A stretch of 64,000 bases of DNA from positions 62,001 to 126,000 of the forward strand of contig NZ_JAEFCD010000003.1 of assembly GCF_016405965.1 (NCBI RefSeq), read 5' to 3'. Positions within the stretch are counted from its first letter, which is position 1, and each line of letters begins with the position of its first letter. This DNA is from Alteromonas sp. IB21 (GTDB lineage Bacteria; Pseudomonadota; Gammaproteobacteria; Enterobacterales; Alteromonadaceae). The notes below the pieces were generated by a model. It worked only from the letters and a program-made list of their open reading frames with translations, was not told the origin of the DNA and did no database searches. Positions 58,019 through 64,000 of the stretch are shown in pieces. Position numbers and translations under genes: made by a program.

Positions 58019-58888
58019 ATGAAGTTTGTGACAAAGTTGAGCATATTTATAACGGTATTAGCGCTTGTATCAGGATGTGTTTCAAAAAGAGAAATAGACT
58101 CTCAAACGCGCATACCTCCTCAGCCTAACCGCGAAGAGGCAATAAAATCAGACGATAAAACGCCGGTTAAAGACGTCGAAGGTACTGATAATGAAGACAA
58201 TGGAGAGACTGTCGATGCGCAAAAGCCCATTATAGGGCTTGTGATCAATGCTAAAAAATTCCCCACCCACACGCATATTGGTTCAACCAAGTTCAACAAC
58301 TTCACGAAAGAATATAATTATGACTGGCAGCTGCATGACACGGTTTTTACTATATTTGAAAAAGCAATAGAGCAAGGCAATCGGTTTGATGTACTTGATA
58401 TTTCATCTACCGTTCAAAGTACAGGAACGCTTGATTTCGTAAAGAGCGAAGATGGAAATATGGTCTTTAACAACAATTTAGCGTCGATGAGAAAGTCGCT
58501 TTTAGATAAGGGTATAACTCGCATTATAGTTATCAAAGAAGCGCCAACCGTTGCCATAACAGAGTGCGGTACTTATGGGTGTTCTGAACACAAAAGTAAT
58601 GGTTTCGGCCTTTTCACTCGAAGCTTTTTAGGAACGGATTACTATGTTGCTTCAGCGAGTTTCGATGTAAGTATCGAGGGTTTAGACGAGCCGATAGAGC
58701 TTTCGGCACTTCCTGACTTTGCCCAGTATAACGATGATGAATTTAAAAATAAGCGTATTGAAGAATTCGAAACGCCCGTTGATTTCGATGACGTCACCAA
58801 TAAAGAATTGGCGCCGATCAGAAGTACAATTGTTGATTACTTCGAAGGGCTAGCTAAAAAGGTTAGTATGAATCTTTCTCGCCAATAG
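58019..58888 (+). CDS. uncharacterised lipoprotein
   Basis: I do not recognise a family. The 289-residue protein has a lipoprotein signal with lipobox VSGC (Cys20), a charged linker rich in D, E, K and N (about 25-70), and a globular region from IIGLVINAKKFPTH onward. It alternates strands and helices, including ITRIIVIKEAPTVAITEC and a late YYVASASFDVSIEGLDE. Three cysteines remain after the lipid cysteine, two in ECGTYGCSE. AGGAAGTGA precedes the ATG. It is monocistronic. Confidence 0.8.
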   Translation: MKFVTKLSIFITVLALVSGCVSKREIDSQTRIPPQPNREEAIKSDDKTPVKDVEGTDNEDNGETVDAQKPIIGLVINAKKFPTHTHIGSTKFNNFTKEYNYDWQLHDTVFTIFEKAIEQGNRFDVLDISSTVQSTGTLDFVKSEDGNMVFNNNLASMRKSLLDKGITRIIVIKEAPTVAITECGTYGCSEHKSNGFGLFTRSFLGTDYYVASASFDVSIEGLDEPIELSALPDFAQYNDDEFKNKRIEEFETPVDFDDVTNKELAPIRSTIVDYFEGLAKKVSMNLSRQ

Positions 58889-58925
58889 GGCATTGAAAGT
58901 GTATTTGGATACAGCGTTAGCTTCG

Positions 58926-58955
58926 AAAAAGGGCACGTGTATGAATCACGTGCCC
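58926..58955. terminator. bidirectional terminator, lipoprotein / ABC-F genes
   Basis: GGGCACGTG and CACGTGCCC form a perfect 9-bp stem around TATGAAT. On the minus strand five T follow directly (the A run at 58926-58930), on the plus strand CTTAAATTTT follows. It lies between two convergent genes. Confidence 0.85.
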
Positions 58956-59007
58956 CTTAAATTTTGAACTGGCGGCGGCTTGTATCGTCACCTTGTTGTA
59001 AAAGCCC

Positions 59008-60600
59008 CTACGCGTTCTCTTTATGCGCTAAGAACTCTTCATAATTACCGTCGAAATGATTAAGCTGCTTATCCTTGATTTCGATAATTTGCGTCGCTAG
59101 CGATGAAACAAACTCGCGGTCGTGGCTTACAAAAATAACAGTACCGTCAAATTTATAAAGGGCATTGTTCAAGGCTTCAATCGATTCCATATCCATGTGG
59201 TTAGTAGGCTCATCCATAACTAACACGTTAATGTCTTCAAGCATTAATTTGCCGAACAACAACCGGTTCTTTTCACCACCAGAGCACACCTGAACGCGCT
59301 TGTTAAAATCGTCAGACGTGAACAACAAACGGCCTAACATGCCTTTGATTTGAAGGTCATCATGCTTAGGGCTGCGCCATTGGCTCATCCACTCAAACAT
59401 TGTGATATCTTCTGCAAAGTACTTGGCGTTATCCTGTGGAATGTAGCCAATGGCAGCATTTTCTGCCCATTTAAAACTACCTGAGGTGGGTTCAATGTCG
59501 TTAACTAAACATTTTAGCAGCGTAGTTTTTCCAGCGCCGTTTTCACCAATAATAGCCAAACGCTGACCGGCTTCCAGAAGCAGGTTCGCATCATCAAAAA
59601 GCGGAAGGCCTGGATAGCTATGGCCTAACTTTTCAAGGGTGATAGCAAGGCGGTGAAGCTTTTTGTGTTGCTTGAAGACAATATATGGCTTGCGGCGGCT
59701 AGACGCTTTCACTTCCGCGAGTTCAATTTTCTCAAGGCGACGCGCACGAGACGTCGCTTGCTTGGCTTTTGAAGCGTTGGCAGAGAAGCGCGCTACGAAG
59801 CTCTGTAGCTCTTCAATTTCAGCTGACTTCTTCGCATTTTCAGCGTGAAGCTGCTCTTGAACTAGCATGGCAGCTTCGATGTAATCATCGTAGTTACCCG
59901 GATATACACGCAGTTCACCATAGTCGATATCAGCCATATGGGTACATACAGAATTAAGAAAGTGCCTGTCATGCGAAATGATAAGCATGGTCGACTTACG
60001 TTTGTTAAGTTCGTCTGCCAACCAACTGATGGTGTAGATATCCAAGTTGTTGGTCGGTTCGTCAAGAAGCAGAATGTCTGGTTCAGCAAACAGGGCTTGC
60101 GCTAAAAGCACGCGCACTTTCTTGCCTGGCGCGACTTCTTTCATCAAACCGAAATGATAGCTTTCGTCTATGCCCGCAGAGTTTAGGATATCGCCTGCGC
60201 GCGCTTCGGCAGTGTAACCGTCCATCTCTGCAAATTGGGTTTCAAGATCGGCAACTCGCATGCCGTCTTCTTCGCTCATATCCGCTTTGCTATAAATGGC
60301 GTCACGCTCTTGTTTAACTTCCCAAAGCTCGCGGTCGCCCATGATCACGGTATCGACAACGCTGAATTCTTCAAATGCAAATTGGTCCTGACTCAGAATA
60401 CCCAGCTTAGTGCCGGGAGACAAAGAGACATTGCCGGAGGAGGGGGTAAGCTTACCGCTTAGAATTTTCATAAAGGTCGACTTGCCACAACCGTTCGCGC
60501 CGATAAGGCCGTATCGGTTGCCATTGCCGAACTTTGCGGAAATATTTTCAAATAATGGCTTAGAGCCAAACTGCATTGTAATGTTTGCGGTGGTAATCAA
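59008..60600 (-). CDS. ybiT: ABC-F family ATPase, YbiT-like
   Basis: A 530-residue protein with two ABC ATPase domains and no membrane segment, of the ABC-F group that works on ribosomes. The TTG start matches the YbiT N-terminus ([20 protein letters not shown]). Domain 1 has Walker [10 protein letters not shown] (34-42), a modified signature [14 protein letters not shown] as in YbiT, and [11 protein letters not shown]. The charged linker (about 240-310) joins domain 2 with [20 protein letters not shown] and [11 protein letters not shown]. Length and pattern equal E. coli YbiT (530). Whether it confers antibiotic protection is unknown. A hairpin lies in its leader. Confidence 0.95.
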   Translation of the reverse strand: MITTANITMQFGSKPLFENISAKFGNGNRYGLIGANGCGKSTFMKILSGKLTPSSGNVSLSPGTKLGILSQDQFAFEEFSVVDTVIMGDRELWEVKQERDAIYSKADMSEEDGMRVADLETQFAEMDGYTAEARAGDILNSAGIDESYHFGLMKEVAPGKKVRVLLAQALFAEPDILLLDEPTNNLDIYTISWLADELNKRKSTMLIISHDRHFLNSVCTHMADIDYGELRVYPGNYDDYIEAAMLVQEQLHAENAKKSAEIEELQSFVARFSANASKAKQATSRARRLEKIELAEVKASSRRKPYIVFKQHKKLHRLAITLEKLGHSYPGLPLFDDANLLLEAGQRLAIIGENGAGKTTLLKCLVNDIEPTSGSFKWAENAAIGYIPQDNAKYFAEDITMFEWMSQWRSPKHDDLQIKGMLGRLLFTSDDFNKRVQVCSGGEKNRLLFGKLMLEDINVLVMDEPTNHMDMESIEALNNALYKFDGTVIFVSHDREFVSSLATQIIEIKDKQLNHFDGNYEEFLAHKENA

Positions 60601-60633
60601 AACAGGTATCCAGGGGTAAAACGATGAGAAGAG

Positions 60634-60662
60634 ATATTAGCGATCAGTAGAGTCGCTAATAT
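60634..60662 (-). promoter_or_regulatory. leader hairpin of the ABC-F gene
   Basis: ATATTAGCGA and TCGCTAATAT form a perfect 10-bp stem with a 9-nt loop, 34 bases before the TTG start on the minus strand. No gene lies between 60601 and 61127. It may be an operator palindrome or a leader structure. Confidence 0.55.
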
Positions 60663-60873
60663 TTAAAAGCGCGCGCACTATAAGGAATTGGAGGCGACAT
60701 GTCGAGGGAATTTTGAACAGTTTTTAGTTCCCTTGGCGATACAAAGTTGCATACTCCATTTTCACTGCGCATCACGATACATAAGCACATAGGAAAATAA
60801 TGCATAAACGTAAAAATTTTACCCATTGCTTGAGTAAGCAGCTTTAGATTTATTCTAACGGTAGATTTTTTAA

Positions 60874-61085
60874 TAACGGCTGAGCTTGAGAATACGCGAT
60901 AGCCAAGCCGTTAAATACAAGGCTTTATTGAGGCGAGAAAATAAAAAAAGAACGCACTTAATGGCACGGTCTAAAATTTGCTACTAACTTAAATTGAGAT
61001 GAAAACGCAGAACGCAATCGCGCCTGTGAAGTCAGTGCGAAGTTTTATGGAACCGTGCGTTAACTGCACCAATGACGCAGTTAAC
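60874..61085 (+). other. inverted repeats in the region before the PA2779-like gene
   Basis: Two stems stand out: TAACGGCT/AGCCGTTA (60874-60913) and GTTAACTGC/GCAGTTAAC (61059-61085, perfect 9 bp with a 9-nt loop), the second 43 bases before the start of the small exported protein. AGGGAA/TTCCCT (60705-60733) is a weaker third. They may be regulator sites or leader RNA. Confidence 0.45.
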
Positions 61086-61127
61086 ACAATGAAAAATAAA
61101 ACTGGGCATTTTTAAAAAGGAAAACCT

Positions 61128-61508
61128 ATGAAGTACTTGAAAAAAATCGCAATTGGTTGCTTTTCAGCAACGGTTTTAATGTCTGGCAGCGTGCACGCAG
61201 AGGCAATTAGTTCAGATGCCGTTATGCAAACTCAAGTTGCTCAGTATAATAAAACCCAGCTGATTAACATGGTTAATCGCTCTGATGTACAGAGCAAACT
61301 GATTAGTTTGGGCGTTGATAGCAATGATGCTATTGCTAGAATTAATGCTATGACAGATAGCGAGATTGCACAGCTAAACGATGAAATAAACCAAGCGCCT
61401 GCGGGCGGGATTGTTGGGGCGGTACTTACTGTCCTTGCAGTGATTGCTATTTTAGACCTAGTTGGTGTAACCGATGTATATCCGTTTATTCGCCCAGTGA
61501 ACAGCTAA
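61128..61508 (+). CDS. PA2779 family small exported protein
   Basis: The 126-residue protein has a signal peptide (cut after VHA, about residue 24), a helical middle (about 30-88: RSDVQSKLISLGVDSNDAIARI and AMTDSEIAQLNDEI), a short hinge QAPAGG with Gly93-Gly94, and a hydrophobic segment (about 95-113) before a short C-terminal tail. This matches the family named after Pseudomonas PA2779, of unknown function, always next to a C39-like peptidase gene in the cases I recall. AAGGAAAA precedes the ATG. The peptidase gene starts 4 bases after its stop. Confidence 0.85.
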   Translation: MKYLKKIAIGCFSATVLMSGSVHAEAISSDAVMQTQVAQYNKTQLINMVNRSDVQSKLISLGVDSNDAIARINAMTDSEIAQLNDEINQAPAGGIVGAVLTVLAVIAILDLVGVTDVYPFIRPVNS

Positions 61509-61512
61509 TTGA

Positions 61513-62442
61513 ATGAATGGCATTATTAAGAAAGCCTGCTATCTTGCAGGCTTTTCACTTTTTCTTATTTTGACTGGTTGCCAGTCTACCCCGCAAGCTG
61601 ATCAGTTACGACAAGAGGGGCTTGCCTCCTTACCTGAATCTCATACTATTCACACAGTTCCATTTTTTCCACAGGAGCAGTATTACTGTGGGCCTACTAC
61701 GTTATCTGAGGTGTTTGGATATTACGGAAGAAATGTTTCTCCAGACGAAATAGCACCTAAGTTGTTTATTCCAAACAAGGAAGGAAGTTTACAACTAGAA
61801 ATGGTTACGGCCACGCGTCAGTATGGTCTTTTGCCATACACTGAACGCGGAACACTTTCTTCTTTACTGCAGTTTGTTAAAGACGACATACCGGTTGTCG
61901 TTTTCCAGAATTTATCTATACAGCTACTCCCTCAATGGCATTATGCCGTTGTTATCGGATTCGATAGTGAGAAAGGCTCAGTAACATTACATACTGGTGT
62001 AACGCCAAACCATGAAATGTCTCTAGAATTGTTTGAAAGAACGTGGGGGAGGGAAAATTATTGGTATTTGACGCCTGTACCTCCTGGAGTAACGTCGTCT
62101 GAGATGACGCCATTTACGTATGTAAGCGCTGCCTACGATATGCTAAAAGTTGGCGATAAAGAGCAGGCATTAGCTTTCTTAGAAACTGCGACAAATCAAT
62201 GGCCAGATTATTGGTTGAGTTATTTTTTAGTTGCAAATCACTATCTTTCTGCTGATGAAGATGAAGCCGTACGTTGGTTTGAAAAAGGCTACAACGCGGG
62301 GAAAACGCAAAATGCTTATGTTCACAACTATATATTGGCTTTGAGGAAAAGCGGTGCAAGTGCAAAGGCCGACACGATTTTAACAGAGGCATTAGTGCAG
62401 TTCCCCAATGACGAAAAACTTATAGCTTTAAAGCGATCATAA
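61513..62442 (+). CDS. PA2778 family C39-like cysteine peptidase, lipoprotein with TPR
   Basis: The 309 residues contain a lipoprotein signal (lipobox LTGC, Cys23), a papain-like C39 peptidase domain (about 45-180) with Cys59 in YYCGPTTLSEVFGYYG and His143 in WHYAVVIGFD, and a C-terminal TPR-like helical part (about 195-305, two to three repeats). C39 domains in bacteriocin export cut after double glycines; here the domain is free and anchored in the cell envelope. It is coupled to the PA2779-like gene, which has a Gly-Gly before a hydrophobic tail. The peptidase fold is well supported; the substrate is inference. Confidence 0.88.
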   Translation: MNGIIKKACYLAGFSLFLILTGCQSTPQADQLRQEGLASLPESHTIHTVPFFPQEQYYCGPTTLSEVFGYYGRNVSPDEIAPKLFIPNKEGSLQLEMVTATRQYGLLPYTERGTLSSLLQFVKDDIPVVVFQNLSIQLLPQWHYAVVIGFDSEKGSVTLHTGVTPNHEMSLELFERTWGRENYWYLTPVPPGVTSSEMTPFTYVSAAYDMLKVGDKEQALAFLETATNQWPDYWLSYFLVANHYLSADEDEAVRWFEKGYNAGKTQNAYVHNYILALRKSGASAKADTILTEALVQFPNDEKLIALKRS

Positions 62443-62538
62443 CAACTGTTGAGGTCGAACCACTCACTGCTAATGTACGGTTCCATTAGACAAAATTTGG
62501 TCTACTATTAAACCACGGTAGTAGGTTTCGTTTCGACT

Positions 62539-62943
62539 ATGCAAAAGTATTTAAGCACTTCTTTTATTAATTATGATAACGGCATTGTTGTGTCGGAACT
62601 GCATGGCATTTTTAATCAGAAAAGCGCTGAAGAGTATCAAAAAGCACTTTTTTCATTAGTTATGAGCCTAAACAATCAGCCTTTTGCGCTGCTCGCTGAC
62701 ATCAGTAGTGTAGAAGGTGCTACGCCAGAAGCTTTCGATATTGTAAAACGCATTATTAATCGTCTGCCTGAATTCGGTTTGGTCGCCAAGGCTTATGTGT
62801 ATAAAGGGCCAGTGATCAAAGGGATGATGTTTCAGCGAATTCCAGAGCTTAAGCAATTGGAATATTCCTTTTTTACCAACCGTAATACGGCCTCCGATTG
62901 GCTTACCAAAGAATATCAACGACAGATTAGTTCTCACTCCTAA
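62539..62943 (+). CDS. STAS/SpoIIAA-like small protein
   Basis: This 134-residue cytoplasmic protein resembles the SpoIIAA/STAS-like fold: a beta strand start (GIVVSELHGIFNQ), a helix with SAEEYQKALFSLV, the strand PFALLADISSVEGATPEAFDIVKRI that matches the central STAS motif, and a later SYFFTNRNTAS-like strand with a DWL helix. I cannot name a specific family. No good ribosome binding site precedes the ATG. It sits between the peptidase and channel genes on the same strand. Confidence 0.68.
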   Translation: MQKYLSTSFINYDNGIVVSELHGIFNQKSAEEYQKALFSLVMSLNNQPFALLADISSVEGATPEAFDIVKRIINRLPEFGLVAKAYVYKGPVIKGMMFQRIPELKQLEYSFFTNRNTASDWLTKEYQRQISSHS

Positions 62944-63016
62944 AGAACATTTGGTGTAAGTCTTGCGTAAACATTAGTTCATGAAAAGCACAACACCTTG
63001 ATAGGAGCCCTCACCA

Positions 63017-64000
63017 GTGAACAACATCAGTATTTTCGATAACGAGCAAACAGTTGCGATACTGGGGCTAGTTGGTGTTGTTATTGTGCTTTTCGCCATC
63101 AAGCGACTCATATTGGTGCGTTTGAAGGCAAAGGCGCGTTCAGAAACAAGCAGTATGTCAGATATATATCGGGTGCTCGTACTGTCTTTAAACGCGCCTT
63201 TAAACCTACTAATTTTAATTATTCTTGCACAGTTAGTTAAAAGCATCATTGCGATCTTTGGGGTTGAAAGCGAAGCGTCTATAAAAGCGCTTGATACGGC
63301 CATTGATGCTGGATTGATAATCACGCTAGTTCTCTTTTTCGAGAGATTTGTTACTTATTCACTGAAACGCTATCGTGATCAGTCGACTATTGTGAAAAAT
63401 ACCAGTGCTATCGCAGGTGGTGCTGTACGTGCTGTATTTGCCATATTAGCCATTCTCATTATTTTAAGCACCATGGGGGTGTCGGTAACGCCTGTGGTGG
63501 CGTCGCTGGGTATCACCTCTTTAGCGGTAGCCTTAGCACTTCAACCCACGTTAGAAAACTTCTTCTCAGGCATTCAACTTGTTATGGATAAGCCTATTCG
63601 CATCGGTGATTTCATAGAATTAGATTCAGGGGAGCAAGGGTTTGTTGAAAAAATAGGATGGCGCTCAACGTGGGTCAGAATGCTGCCCAATAATATTGTT
63701 ATTATGCCTAACAGTAAGTTATCTAACTCGAAGTTAATTAACTATTACTATCCTGAGCGGGAATTGTCGGTGCCGGTCGAGGTCGGCGTGCACTACAGTT
63801 CAGATTTAGATCACGTGGAAAAGGTATGTTTAGACGTTGCCAATACTATTTTAAAAGAGCATGAGTACGGGGTAGATACCTTTAAACCCTTTGTGTTGTT
63901 TCATACCTTTGATAACTCAAGCATAAATTTAACGGTGATGTTGAGAACCCGTGAATACTTTAATCGATTCTTTATCAAAAGCGCGTTTATCAAAATGCTG
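63017..64000 (+). CDS. MscS-family mechanosensitive channel (3' end cut by window)
   Basis: The frame runs open from a GTG at 63017 (AGGAG nine bases upstream) to the last base, giving 328 codons with no stop. It has four or five hydrophobic segments: about 13-33, 62-82, 95-115 and 138-158. The pore helix region reads TPVVASLGITSLAVALALQP with the following LENFFSGIQLVMDKPIRIGDFIEL and GWRSTWVRMLPNNIVIMPNSKLSNS, the diagnostic MscS block. The cytoplasmic vestibule follows and is incomplete. Such channels open under membrane tension in hypo-osmotic shock. Confidence 0.92.
   Translation, partial: MNNISIFDNEQTVAILGLVGVVIVLFAIKRLILVRLKAKARSETSSMSDIYRVLVLSLNAPLNLLILIILAQLVKSIIAIFGVESEASIKALDTAIDAGLIITLVLFFERFVTYSLKRYRDQSTIVKNTSAIAGGAVRAVFAILAILIILSTMGVSVTPVVASLGITSLAVALALQPTLENFFSGIQLVMDKPIRIGDFIELDSGEQGFVEKIGWRSTWVRMLPNNIVIMPNSKLSNSKLINYYYPERELSVPVEVGVHYSSDLDHVEKVCLDVANTILKEHEYGVDTFKPFVLFHTFDNSSINLTVMLRTREYFNRFFIKSAFIKML

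Noticed and set aside
62974..63324. Minus-strand frame of 116 codons near the right end
   Set aside because: It is antisense to the MscS-family gene, whose plus-strand frame is open to the window end and carries the family motifs.

Overview
The window looks like chromosomal core DNA of a marine gammaproteobacterium of the Alteromonas type. This rests on the gene content and protein style: a gammaproteobacterial class A RNase P RNA, the metK / tkt-epd-pgk-aldolase neighbourhood with a MetJ operator, large TonB-dependent receptors, a class I aldolase, long PstC and PstA proteins, and a DUF3754 (TMEM143-like) protein. I see no rRNA, tRNA, insertion sequence, prophage, integrase or CRISPR array. 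Two genes are cut by the window edges: an NhaP2-type antiporter at the left and an MscS-type channel at the right, the latter open to the last base.

Layout. 1-5400: the antiporter end, rnpB, a TonB-dependent receptor and an EamA exporter. 5485-9536: a two-gene unit on the minus strand, a periplasmic binding protein followed by a membrane hybrid histidine kinase; the kinase carries a recognisable LOV (blue-light, flavin) domain with its photoactive cysteine. 9858-10840: a DEDDh exonuclease and a small exported protein. 11012-18209: metK (minus strand, MetJ boxes, strong terminator) and the divergent tkt-epd-pgk-fba sugar-phosphate genes. 18559-20768: an S9 peptidase. 20835-33425: a phosphate block with ppk-ppx (PhoB box), a GcvR-like ACT protein, pstC-pstA-pstB-phoU, a PiT permease (candidate PhoB box) and a UspE-like stress protein. 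33727-37229: oxidative-stress genes (OxyR, OhrR, Ohr with two operators) around a phosphatase-like protein, a hemolysin III protein and a 16-bp tandem repeat. 37519-47356: an M1 aminopeptidase lipoprotein, a YigZ protein, a DUF3754 protein and sbcD-sbcC. 47506-55373: sstT and the complete histidine degradation set hutG-hutI / hutC-hutU-hutH around a HutC operator. 55442-64000: CreA, MipA/OmpV, a sulfotransferase, an orphan lipoprotein, a YbiT-like ABC-F protein, the PA2779/PA2778-type pair (a small exported protein with a C39-like peptidase lipoprotein), a small STAS-like protein and the MscS channel.

How the parts fit. Phosphate uptake (Pst, PiT), its regulator PhoU and polyphosphate making and breaking (Ppk, Ppx) sit within about 12 kb, and PhoB-type sites lie before ppk and pit, so a shared phosphate-starvation response is likely. 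The hut genes take histidine to glutamate under HutC, next to a Ser/Thr symporter. OxyR and OhrR cover hydrogen peroxide and organic peroxides. The most unusual items are the LOV hybrid kinase coupled to a binding protein, the peptidase/small-protein pair, and several strongly structured intergenic regions.
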